A stretch of DNA of 59,998 nucleotides from Porphyrobacter sp. AAP60 (GTDB taxonomy: Bacteria > Pseudomonadota > Alphaproteobacteria > Sphingomonadales > Sphingomonadaceae): contig NZ_LJHV01000007.1 of the NCBI RefSeq assembly GCF_001296025.1, positions 1 to 59,998 on the forward strand, read 5' to 3'. The translations under genes and the position numbers were made by a program. The notes below the pieces were generated by a model. The model worked only from the letters and a program-made list of their open reading frames with translations. It was not told the DNA's origin and ran no database searches. The first letter of the stretch is position 1. Each line of letters begins with the position of its first letter. This document shows, one piece after another, positions 52,393 to 59,998 of the stretch.

Positions 52393-53268
52393 TCACAGCC
52401 CCAGAGTGCGACGCAATTTGGAAGGCAAAAGACCAAACCTACTTCGGGTCGCGTCAATGAAGCTTGTATAGGTTTCAAACCCGGCAGCGGCAGATACGAC
52501 TGTGAGACTCAAACCGGAATCCTGCATCAAGTCGAATGCCACGCGCGCGCGCTCATGCAGGATGTAGCGCCAGAGCGATGTGCCCATGACAACGCGAAAC
52601 TGACGGTTGAGATGAAACGGGCTAGTTCCGGCCGCCGCGGCAATTTCCGGAATGGTCATCGGCTCGGTCAGATGGGCATGGATATATTCTAATGCTCGCC
52701 GAACCCTCCAGTCTGGTGTTCCGGGCTGAGCCCGACACGCCCAGTCGTGTTCGGGCACCACAAGTGCAGACGCCAGTGCCACGAACACCGCATCGCCCAC
52801 CAGCGCACCATGTGGCTGGCCTGCTGCAGCATCGGCCTGGAGTGTTTCGAGCAACCGCCTGATATTTGATGACCGAAAACCCATTGCACTGCGCACCAGG
52901 TGCCCGCCCGGATCGACATCGCGTCCGAGAGCGAGAGCTAATGATTCGTCAGTGAAGTAAAAACAGGCCGATTCGAACGGTGTGTCCCACCAGGACGTTC
53001 CGCCCACACCGGCCTCGATCACTGCCATATCACCCCGGGCGAGAGCCGCGCCGAGCGGGCGGCCATCACCGGACATTCCCGCACGGACCGGGGCACTTCC
53101 CATGCAAAGTCCGAAGTGATGAAACGGCGCACCGGGGTCGGTCAGATGGACCGCTCCGATCAAGGAATGCTCCATCGCGCAAAGCGACCACTGGCCGCGA
53201 TGCAAAACCGCATCCTGCATTTCCTGAGGAATGCGGCGCAATGCTGAGGCGGGAGTAGCTGTCAGCAT
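52393..53268 (-). CDS. AraC-family transcriptional regulator
   Basis: A 291-aa protein from ATG 53268, with GAGGAA nine bases upstream. The C-terminal 100 residues hold both helix-turn-helix units: PMTIPEIAAAAGTSPFHLNRQFR (about residues 205-230) and LSLTVVSAAAGFETYTSFI followed by FGLLPSKLRR (about 255-285). The N-terminal part (about 1-180) is a beta-rich sensor domain similar to cupin-type AraC sensors. The gene is divergent from a secreted amidohydrolase with 108 bases between the two starts, so it most likely controls that enzyme. The ligand is unknown. Confidence 0.88.
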   Translation of the reverse strand: MLTATPASALRRIPQEMQDAVLHRGQWSLCAMEHSLIGAVHLTDPGAPFHHFGLCMGSAPVRAGMSGDGRPLGAALARGDMAVIEAGVGGTSWWDTPFESACFYFTDESLALALGRDVDPGGHLVRSAMGFRSSNIRRLLETLQADAAAGQPHGALVGDAVFVALASALVVPEHDWACRAQPGTPDWRVRRALEYIHAHLTEPMTIPEIAAAAGTSPFHLNRQFRVVMGTSLWRYILHERARVAFDLMQDSGLSLTVVSAAAGFETYTSFIDATRSRFGLLPSKLRRTLGL

Positions 53269-53376
53269 GTCGGACGTTCCTCAAATGCGGAGAGTCAGAA
53301 AAGCACGATTCCCAAATACGCGCAGCCCGTGATGAATTACAAGGAGCCCGACATCACTCCAACCAGCGAGGGCATA

Positions 53377-54402
53377 ATGGCATGTGTGTTTGCGAACAGG
53401 CTTCTGAGCTCGATTTTGCTGGCGGGGATGCCATACTTTGCCCACGCTCAAACGCCGCCTCCGATCATCGACATGCATGTCCATGCCGAACCTGTCGCAC
53501 TAGCTGGACCTTCTGTCTTTTGTGCGCCGTATGAAGTCATGCCGGTCGCAAATTCGGGCGCGGAGGCGCCGGCAGCAGTTATGGAGTGGATGACCAAGCC
53601 GGATTGCGAGAACCTCGTGACGATGCCGGCCGACGATGCCGAGCAGACCCTGCAGTTGCTCGCGATCATGGAGCGGCGCAACGTTATCTCCGTGGTCGGC
53701 GGAGACGCTGGCCTCATTGCCGAATGGACTGCGCGCGCGCCTGGCCGGTGGCTCAAGGGCATCCCGTCGTCGATGGACGTCCGAAAGCCGGAGGTCATCG
53801 CGGAATTGCGCAGGCGGCATGCTGCGGGCGAACTGGACGTGATCGCCGAAGTGGCCACGCAATATGAAGGGGTCGCACCGGACGATCCTTCGCTCGAGCC
53901 TCTATGGGCACTAGCCGAAGAGCTGGACGTGCCGGTCGGCATCCATGTCGGCACCGGCCCTCCAGGTGCCCCCTATTTCGCCTTTCCGCAGTATCGTGGG
54001 CGGCTGCATAGCCCCCTTGCCATGGAGGAAGTGGTGATGCGACACCCCAAGCTCCGCGTTTGGTTGATGCATGCGGGCTGGCCGATGCTCGATGATCTGC
54101 TGGTCACCCTCTACACACATCCGCAAATACACGTCGACATCGGGGCAATCGCGGTCGGTTTCCCCAAGCCGTCCTTCTATCGTTACCTTCAGGCGATCGT
54201 CGACGCCGGATTCATCGACCGTGTGATGTTCGGCTCGGACATGTTCTTTGCTCCGGAAATGCAGGAGCGGGCGATCCAGGTTGTCGAGGAAGCGCCCTTT
54301 CTCGACGAAGCCCATAAGCGCGCGATCTTTTACGACAACGCCGCGCGTTTCCTTCGCTTTGACGAAGATCGCATCCAGTCGCACCATCAGGGCCAAAAAT
54401 GA
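53377..54402 (+). CDS. Exported amidohydrolase (amidohydrolase_2 type)
   Basis: ATG 53377 is chosen because GAGGG lies five bases upstream. The 341-aa protein has a signal peptide (MACVFANRLLSSILLAGMPY, cleavage near AHAQ). The TIM-barrel metal motifs are IIDMHVHAEP (HxH, about residue 30), a central GIHVGTGPPG, LMHAGWPMLDDL and MFGSDMFF (final aspartate, about 287). The family hydrolyses or decarboxylates small carboxylic substrates. A metallopeptidase candidate gene follows 73 bases after it, and an AraC regulator lies in front. Substrate unknown, but a secreted place is likely. Confidence 0.82.
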   Translation: MACVFANRLLSSILLAGMPYFAHAQTPPPIIDMHVHAEPVALAGPSVFCAPYEVMPVANSGAEAPAAVMEWMTKPDCENLVTMPADDAEQTLQLLAIMERRNVISVVGGDAGLIAEWTARAPGRWLKGIPSSMDVRKPEVIAELRRRHAAGELDVIAEVATQYEGVAPDDPSLEPLWALAEELDVPVGIHVGTGPPGAPYFAFPQYRGRLHSPLAMEEVVMRHPKLRVWLMHAGWPMLDDLLVTLYTHPQIHVDIGAIAVGFPKPSFYRYLQAIVDAGFIDRVMFGSDMFFAPEMQERAIQVVEEAPFLDEAHKRAIFYDNAARFLRFDEDRIQSHHQGQK

Positions 54403-54475
54403 ATTTGCCGCGACGGGCCTGGTGATCGCTGTAACCCTCTCGAACCCTTCCTGATAATGAGCATTGGAGTAGAGT

Positions 54476-55162
54476 ATGGCTATCGTGACAGCGGGCTTTA
54501 TGTCGCTGACCATGTCGATGATGCAGCCTGTCGCACCCATTGATGCGCTGGCCAGCGACGTTCAACTGATCGGCGCAAATTTCGCTGCGGCCTACAACAG
54601 ATGCGGCGCTCGACCCAGTTTCCTACCTAATCTAAAAGTCGAAACTCACCCGGCGCTGATTTCTTATGAGCCGAGTGACCGCACCGTGCGTGTGAGCCGT
54701 TACAGCGAATTGCCGCCTGAGCTTCAGGGGCTAATGACTGGTTGGGCCGAAGCCGCAGGCATGGAGGACAGCCAAACGTTATTTGTCGATGTGTTCAACA
54801 GCTTGCTCGTTCCGCACGAGCTTGGGCACTGGGCGCAGCATGTGTCGGGGCGCCTCGCTGGTCTCGACCGTTGGGAAAGCGAGCTCGAGGCGAACCGCAT
54901 CGCAATCGCTTTCTGGCGTATCCATGAGACGACCGGAGGCGCGCTCCCGGCGCGGATCGATGCCTTCACGGGCTTTCTTGGCCGACTCCCCAATCCGGTC
55001 CCGGACGGGCAGGATCCGCGTGCCTTCTTCAACGACAATTACGAAACGCTCGATTCCATGCAATATGGCTGGTTCCAGGGTGCGCTGATGCAAGAGGCAT
55101 GGACCAACCCAGAAAATGTCAGCTTCTGCGAACTCGTGCAGCCGGAAGCAGTCGTGCCCTAA
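54476..55162 (+). CDS. Putative exported HExxH metalloprotease
   Basis: ATG 54476 is preceded by GGAG with a seven-base spacer. The 228-aa protein begins with a hydrophobic signal-like stretch (MAIVTAGFMSLTMSMMQPVA). The zinc motif is VPHELGHWAQH (about residue 112), with a downstream glutamate in WESELEANRIAIAF (about 135) as a candidate third ligand. This is the gluzincin-like arrangement. Length is small for a full protease. It may process or bind peptides outside the cytoplasm. It is probably co-transcribed with the amidohydrolase gene upstream. Confidence 0.65.
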   Translation: MAIVTAGFMSLTMSMMQPVAPIDALASDVQLIGANFAAAYNRCGARPSFLPNLKVETHPALISYEPSDRTVRVSRYSELPPELQGLMTGWAEAAGMEDSQTLFVDVFNSLLVPHELGHWAQHVSGRLAGLDRWESELEANRIAIAFWRIHETTGGALPARIDAFTGFLGRLPNPVPDGQDPRAFFNDNYETLDSMQYGWFQGALMQEAWTNPENVSFCELVQPEAVVP

Positions 55163-55327
55163 TTCGGCGATGGCATCTGCGATACAGGAGGCCTGAAGTT
55201 TACCGCAGTGCCCAGCATCGCGTCGGTTGTCACAAAATAGACCGGCATGTTCGGCTCAGCGTTTGCAATTACCCTTGCGCTAAATCCTTCTGCGCGAAGG
55301 ACCTTAAGCTTGCCGTGTTAGGCACTG

Positions 55328-55540
55328 CTAAAGACCACGGAAACGAAGCCAAGGTATTCTTCGGAACAATGCCTGAGCGAGCGGCAAGGCAGTCCACAGG
55401 CCCAAAATGAAGGCAAGGTCAATCCCGAGAAGGCTGACCTTCCCTATCCCCGGTAGCAATCTGAATAAAAAGGTCAGGGCGAGCGTGAGACTCGCGGTGA
55501 AGACCACGAATGCAACGCCTTGCAAAAAGTTCAGCAGCAT
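55328..55540 (-). CDS. Small membrane protein (70 aa)
   Basis: A 70-aa frame from ATG 55540, composed almost entirely of two hydrophobic segments (VAFVVFTASLTLALTFLF and SLLGIDLAFILGLWTALPLA) ending in a basic tail RRIPWLRFRG. Membrane proteins of this composition are rarely shadows. The ribosome site is weak (AGGA touching the ATG), so the start may be wrong. Function unknown. Confidence 0.45.
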   Translation of the reverse strand: MLLNFLQGVAFVVFTASLTLALTFLFRLLPGIGKVSLLGIDLAFILGLWTALPLAQALFRRIPWLRFRGL

Positions 55541-55961
55541 TCCTGCAACGTAGCAATGTGGGAACCTGAATCAAACGGCCCATGCTACGTCGAGAATGGG
55601 GTCGTTTCCTGAATGGCAGGGATTTTTCAGAAGCGAGGCAAAGCCGCCACGCCGCTTTTGGGATCGAACCGTGGCGCCGCTTATGACCATTGATGGATGG
55701 AGATCAGAAGGTCTGCTCTGGAGCAACGCCAGCATGCGAGCGGCGCAATGCGAAAGTTGATATGCTTCCTCGTGCGCTGCATCATTGACGACATCCCGAA
55801 TGGCCCTGCTCCAACGCGTGTTTTGACCCGGTCACGCTCAATTGTTAGGCACCTGAGGCCGTCTGCCCCCGGCGCCGCGAGCCCAGTGACAGCCCATCGA
55901 AGACCGCAAAGCGGCGCACCTCGCTCCAAGCGTCCGCCTCGGGCCAGCGGCCACGGCCCTG
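55541..55961. other. Gene-free interval
   Basis: No supportable gene in these 421 bases; minus-strand open frames here are arginine- and glycine-rich. A GGTTCGATCCC string on the minus strand near 55664 resembles a tRNA T-arm but no tRNA can be folded around it. Confidence 0.35.
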
Positions 55962-56255
55962 TCAGCTGGCCTCGAACAGGGCGTCGTGTTCGAGCACGAC
56001 ACCGTCCAGTAGCACGCGGCACACCACATGGGTCGCCTTCGCGCGCATTTCCACAGCGAGGATGCCGTCGCCCAGCGGGGTGAGCCACGGTTCGTCGAAT
56101 GAGCGGCGGAACACCCACCACCCGCTGGTCGCCCGTATGGCCTCGCCATTGATTTGCCAGCGCTCCTGCGCCCAACCCCATCAGCTGAAGGCGTTGTCGA
56201 CGACAACCTCGGCATTGCAGACGCGGTAAAGCCGTCGTTGCCCGTGGATCTTCAC
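55962..56255 (-). pseudogene. Small gene interrupted by an in-frame TGA
   Basis: Reading from GTG 56255, the frame gives 24 residues (ending VVVDNAFS), a TGA at 56181-56183, then 73 more codons in the same frame to a TGA at 55962. The second part reads as genuine protein (WAQERWQINGE, SGWWVFRRSFDEPWLTPLGD, HVVCRVLLDGVVLEHDALF), while the other open frames over it are arginine-rich shadows. I infer one gene of about 97 codons with a nonsense change or a base-call error. No family is recognised. Confidence 0.5.
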
Positions 56256-56288
56256 CGCGCCGCCCCTGTAATTTGGCCCGCGCCCCGA

Positions 56289-59180
56289 TCAGGGCTTCGC
56301 TTCGGGGACGACGCGCAGCTCGATCGGGGTGGCCCCCGCCAGATAGCGCTGCGCGGCGGCCTGCAGATCGGCCGAGGTGATCGCGTCGAGGGTGGCAGTG
56401 CGCTTGCGCCGCCGCTCAAGCAGCACCGGATCGCTTTGCGCTGCCGCGACGATGCTGACCCAGCCCTGGTTTTGCGTCTCGCCCCGCTCGAAGCTCGCGC
56501 GGATCGGGTTGCGCGCCCGTTCGACCAGATCTGCCGAGGGGGGCGCGGCTGCCAGTTCCTGCGCGATGGCGCGGATTGCCGCAGCGGTGTCGTCCATCCC
56601 TTCAGACGGCAGAGTGGCGATCGCCACGATATAGCCGAATCCGTCGTAGGTGAGCGGCGAATAGCTGAGCGCTTGCGGCGAATAGGTCGCGCCCAGCTCC
56701 TCGCGCAGCTTCTCGGTCAGGCGCAGGTTCATCACGGCGGCGAGCAGATCGCGGGTGTAATCGTCGCTCTGGTCGCGGCCGTCGGTGGTGGGCCAGGCGA
56801 GCGCCAGCGCGCCCTGATCGGCAGCGCCCGTGTGGGTCAGCACCCGCGTGGTGCGATCAGTGACAAAGGCGACCGGTGCGGCGCCATCCAGCGCCTCGCT
56901 GCGAACCGGGCGGGCCGGCAGCGCGCCCAGCGTCGCCGCGACCTCGGCAATCGCCGCGTCAGGATCGAAGTCGCCGACCAGACCGAGCGACAGCGCTCCG
57001 CTGGCCAATTGCCGCGCGACCACGGCCTTCAGGTCATCGACCGTGACCTGACCGATCTGGCTGACATCGCCGAGGCCGAAGCGCGCGTCACCATCGGCCA
57101 GCACCGCGCCCAGCGCCACCGAGAGCACTGGCACAGGGCCGGAACGGATATTCTGCACCACGATCGGCGCAACCCCGGCCCATTGGGCCGCAGTTTCAGG
57201 CCGCCAGCCGGTCGCGGTCAGCCGCGCGCCGAGCAGATCGAGCTGCAGTTTGAGATCGGTCGGCGTGGTCTGACCTTCCGCCACCAACGCATCTTCCTCG
57301 GCGCCGAGGCCGATGCCGACCGCCTTGCCCGCCAACACGCGGCGCAATTCGTCAATATCATGCTTTTCAAAGCCATCGATACTGGCGACCGTGGGGAGCA
57401 TCTCGCGCAGGCCCTGCCGGTCCTTGGGGAAGCTCGCCAAGCCGTCGCCGATGCGCAGTTCGAAGGCGACCTTGCCCGGCTCGAACGTGGTCGTCTTGAG
57501 ATTGAGCTGGAGGCCGTTGGCAAAGCGCACCGTGCGGATGCCGAGATCGGCGATAGTCTTGTCCTCTACCACCGTGCCGGGCTGGCCCCACTCGCTATAG
57601 GCGAATTGCACCTCGGCCGCCTCGGCCGGCGCGGTCACAGCGACAGCGGCGCTTTGCGTAAGCGCGGCGGCGATAGCCTGCGTGCCGCCATCAACCGGCT
57701 GCTTGGTCGATACGTGCACCACCGTCGGCCCACCCTGCCAGGCAGCGCCGAAGGCTTCGCTGACGGTCTCGGGCGTCAGCGAGGGGGCGATGGCGCGGTA
57801 GAATGCGAGATCGAGCGCGGGCGAGGTCCACACCGCATCGCGCAGGCTGGCATCCACCAGCCCTTCGGCAATCTCGGCGCTGTTGCGCCCGGCGGCCTGG
57901 GCCGCGGCATTGGCGAGCGCGGTTTCGATATTGGCCTTGGCCTCGGCGATTTCAGACGCGGTGAAGCCGTATTCATTTGCCCGGCGCAGTTCCTGTTCAG
58001 CCAAGGCGAGCGCCTCACGCCATTTCCCATCCTTTGCGACGACCAGCAGGCCGAAGGATTCTGCGCTGCCATACACTGGCTGCTGGCCCGCCTGTGCTAA
58101 CACCGTAGGCGCATCCGCCGCGCGCGAGAGAGCAGAAATGCGATTGGTCAGCGCCGCTCCGGCAATCGCGCGCAGCACATCGGCGCGCGCGTCCTCGACA
58201 GTGTTGGCCGCCGGCTCCCACGCCGAAATGCGCTGCAACTCGATGATCTCGGGGACGGCGGGATCGACGAAGGCGGCAATGGCTGGCGCCCCCGTGCCAT
58301 CGGGGATCGGGCTCTGATAGCGCTCGCGCGCCGCACCCTCGCCCTGCCAGTCGGAAAAGGCCGCCTTGATCTTGGCTTCCATCGCGGCGACATCGAAATC
58401 GCCGACGATCACCAGCGTCGCGCGCTCGGGGCGGTAGTAGCCATCGTAGAAGGCCTTGAGCTCCGCGGCCGTGATGTTGCGGATGCGTTCTTCATCGGCG
58501 CGCACCCGGTTGCCCAACCGTGATCCCGGCAGTGCTGCCTGGAGATAATCGGTCCCGCGCCGCCGGCCCGGATCGTTGCGCACCTGCGCCTCGCTCAGCA
58601 TGATGCCGCGCTCGCGATCGACGGCGGCGGGATCGAAGGTCAGCTCGCCCGCCATTTCGCGGATCACTTTCAGTGCAGTGTCGACCGTCTCGTCATTGGT
58701 GCGCGGCAGCTGCAGCTGGTAGGTGGTGAATTCAAAGCTGGTGGTGGCATTGGTGTCAGCGCCGAATGCCAGCCCAAGCCGCTCAAGCATCGGCAGCATC
58801 TGGCCTTCGGGGATGTTGGTGGAGCCGTTGAAGGCCATGTGCTCGACAAAGTGCGCTGCACCGTTTTCGGCATCGGTTTCCTCGCGCGCGCCGACCGCGA
58901 CGGCGAAGCGCACTGCGGCCTCACCCTGGGGGTTGGTGTTGCGCATCAGGGCATAACGCATCCCGTTGGAGAGGCGGCCGAAGGTGACAGCGGCATCGGC
59001 GGGAAAATCGGGGCTGGTGATCTCCCAGGCCGGGACGCCGCCAACCGGCGCGGCAGGGGCCGGAGCGCTCGGGGGGGGCGCATCCTGAGCCAGCACGGCT
59101 GGTGGCGCGGCGAGCGCCAGACTGGCTGCGATGGCAAGGCAGGATACGGCACGAAGCGAAAGAATAGTGGTGCGGGCCAT
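56289..59180 (-). CDS. M16 family zinc metallopeptidase with two M16 units
   Basis: ATG 59180, with GGAGAG seven bases upstream, is preferred to starts farther up because a signal peptide follows (MARTTILSLRAVSCLAIAAS, cleavage near VLAQD). In the 963-aa protein the inverted zinc motif HFVEHMAFNGS (HxxEH, about residue 111) lies in the first M16 domain. DFDVAAMEAKIKAAF follows, and a second, probably inactive M16 pair covers about 500-950 (GLVGDFDPDAAIAEVAATL). This is the usual form of periplasmic pitrilysin-like proteases in sphingomonads, which degrade peptides in a closed chamber. It appears intact and housekeeping in character. Confidence 0.92.
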   Translation of the reverse strand: MARTTILSLRAVSCLAIAASLALAAPPAVLAQDAPPPSAPAPAAPVGGVPAWEITSPDFPADAAVTFGRLSNGMRYALMRNTNPQGEAAVRFAVAVGAREETDAENGAAHFVEHMAFNGSTNIPEGQMLPMLERLGLAFGADTNATTSFEFTTYQLQLPRTNDETVDTALKVIREMAGELTFDPAAVDRERGIMLSEAQVRNDPGRRRGTDYLQAALPGSRLGNRVRADEERIRNITAAELKAFYDGYYRPERATLVIVGDFDVAAMEAKIKAAFSDWQGEGAARERYQSPIPDGTGAPAIAAFVDPAVPEIIELQRISAWEPAANTVEDARADVLRAIAGAALTNRISALSRAADAPTVLAQAGQQPVYGSAESFGLLVVAKDGKWREALALAEQELRRANEYGFTASEIAEAKANIETALANAAAQAAGRNSAEIAEGLVDASLRDAVWTSPALDLAFYRAIAPSLTPETVSEAFGAAWQGGPTVVHVSTKQPVDGGTQAIAAALTQSAAVAVTAPAEAAEVQFAYSEWGQPGTVVEDKTIADLGIRTVRFANGLQLNLKTTTFEPGKVAFELRIGDGLASFPKDRQGLREMLPTVASIDGFEKHDIDELRRVLAGKAVGIGLGAEEDALVAEGQTTPTDLKLQLDLLGARLTATGWRPETAAQWAGVAPIVVQNIRSGPVPVLSVALGAVLADGDARFGLGDVSQIGQVTVDDLKAVVARQLASGALSLGLVGDFDPDAAIAEVAATLGALPARPVRSEALDGAAPVAFVTDRTTRVLTHTGAADQGALALAWPTTDGRDQSDDYTRDLLAAVMNLRLTEKLREELGATYSPQALSYSPLTYDGFGYIVAIATLPSEGMDDTAAAIRAIAQELAAAPPSADLVERARNPIRASFERGETQNQGWVSIVAAAQSDPVLLERRRKRTATLDAITSADLQAAAQRYLAGATPIELRVVPEAKP

Positions 59181-59610
59181 GAAATCTCTCCCCAAGCAAA
59201 GGCAATGAAATCGCAGCAGAATCGCGGCGTCGGGGTTGACAATAAGCATCGGGCGAAGGGCCTGGCAATCGGCCATGCCATGGCTTCTCCGCACCCGCGC
59301 TAACCTGTTGCCGATTGGCCATAGTCGTGCCGTCGCTCGTTCCGAAAGGGCGTCAAACGGCGGGGTTGGGGAGGCTGACGCTCGGTCGGCTGCTGAAGCT
59401 AACTCCCGACAGGATCGAAATCGTCGTCAGAACCTAATGACCGTTACGGGGTCGCTTTCAGAATTTCCGCTGCTGGCACAAAACCCGTTGAATCTGCCCG
59501 GCGGCTTTCGGGGCCGCGCACCGGTCTGGCTCATGACCGATCGTGGGTGGTTTTCTGCCTTGGCTCGTTGCCTGATTATCATCTGCCGAAGTTCAGTGTA
59601 GCTCGCCAGA
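59181..59610. other. Gene-free interval
   Basis: About 430 bases between the M16 gene and the partial gene at the right edge. I see no supportable gene; promoter elements for the M16 gene should lie near its left end, but no clear boxes were found. Confidence 0.35.
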
Positions 59611-59998
59611 TCAGAGCCATACCGAGCGGCGGTCGACGTTTCGCTGAAATCCGGCTGCAAAAGACGACGCTCGCGCTTGCAGGATAAGCAGGCGGCTTTC
59701 TGCGGTCCGAGCGAAAACGAGATCGGAACAGCCAATTCGCTCCAGCCAAAGCTCCGCGAAGCGCTCGGCGAATTCCTTACGGGCCCCCAATGCCGCCGGG
59801 ACCGCGTGGTAATCGATACGCCTTCGCAGCCCCAGCCAAGAGCGGCGCACCAGCAGATAGCGCGGGTTCCGCACCGGTCCGAGAATTTCGGCGATAGCCT
59901 GCATCACCTGGCGTTCGGCGGCGCGGCTGACCCCGGTCAGGACCACACCCTTGCGACCGTCGACGCTGGTGTGGATTTCAACTGCAGCGTATTCCAGT
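59611..59998 (-). CDS. C-terminal end of an unidentified gene, truncated by the window edge
   Basis: The minus-strand frame is open from the right edge to a stop at 59611, about 128 codons, so this is the 3' part of a gene starting outside. It reads VEIHTSVDGRKGVVLTGV and continues with ILGPVRNPRYLLVRRSWLG, HAVPAALGARKEFAERFAELW, ARTAESRLLILQARASSFA and FQRNVDRRSVW. The end resembles C-terminal parts of helicase-like proteins on integrative elements, where a similar LLxAR...SFA pattern occurs; this is a weak memory-based match. A GTG at 59946 is only an internal candidate. Confidence 0.55.
   Translation of the reverse strand, partial: LEYAAVEIHTSVDGRKGVVLTGVSRAAERQVMQAIAEILGPVRNPRYLLVRRSWLGLRRRIDYHAVPAALGARKEFAERFAELWLERIGCSDLVFARTAESRLLILQARASSFAAGFQRNVDRRSVWL

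Noticed and set aside
55640..55690. tRNA-like GGTTCGATCCC on the minus strand
   Set aside because: The flanking bases do not form a T-stem or acceptor stem and no anticodon arm can be built.
56154..58100. 648-codon plus-strand frame opposite the M16 peptidase
   Set aside because: Antisense shadow; the minus strand encodes an intact HxxEH peptidase with signal peptide.

Overview
The window looks like a chromosomal or large-plasmid segment of a high-GC alphaproteobacterium, most likely a sphingomonad of the Erythrobacter/Porphyrobacter kind. This is inferred from protein style, frequent GTG/TTG starts, ATGA/GTGA gene coupling, a signal-peptide M16 peptidase and a TIGR03643-type gene. No rRNA, tRNA or CRISPR array was seen. 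The first 12 bases are a pure G run, probably a contig-end artefact.

Left part (1-11.05 kb): the end of a secreted PRC-barrel-like protein, an ADP-ribosyltransferase-like protein, two unrecognised accessory genes, two different DEDD-type 3'-5' exonucleases, then a plus-strand integration module. That module is a 490-aa degenerate tyrosine-recombinase-like protein, a 963-aa canonical tyrosine recombinase and a 97-aa small protein behind its own promoter/palindrome. The layout recalls the TnpA/TnpB/TnpC triad of Tn554-type elements.

Centre (11.15-39.9 kb): a nearly unbroken minus-strand defence block. In transcription order it encodes a HEPN protein, a DUF2779-like nuclease, an M15-peptidase-like protein, (136-bp gap), a RecB-like nuclease/RNase H-like/SF1 helicase fusion, McrB with extra EVE-like domains, a PD-(D/E)XK protein, McrC, a WYL-domain regulator, a giant SF2 helicase-DUF1998 protein, an SNF2 helicase (DrmD-like), an adenine methyltransferase (DrmMI/PglX-like), a GIY-YIG-like protein, an SF1A helicase and an HNH nuclease. 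From the SF1 fusion to the HNH gene (36904 down to 11153) most junctions overlap by 1-4 bases or have gaps of 1-22 bases; only WYL to SF2 has a 69-base gap. It therefore reads as one transcription unit of about 26 kb merging a class 1 DISARM-like core (without DrmC) with a McrBC module and extra nucleases and helicases. This is the strongest candidate for a novel system.

Right of it (40.2-48.3 kb, mostly plus strand): a YbjN-like protein, a PvuRts1I/AbaSI-like modification-dependent endonuclease, a tightly coupled ADP-ribosylglycohydrolase / 66-aa protein / dual-specificity-phosphatase operon, two unrecognised proteins, a gene-poor scar, a NYN-LOTUS protein, and a RES-Xre toxin-antitoxin pair.

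Right end (48.4-60 kb): more ordinary chromosomal genes. These are an Hsp70-like (YegD-type) protein, a THI5-like protein with a methyltransferase and TIGR03643 gene, an AraC regulator divergent from a secreted amidohydrolase, a HExxH metalloprotease candidate, a disrupted ORF, a two-domain M16 zinc protease, and the C-terminal end of an unidentified gene running off the edge.
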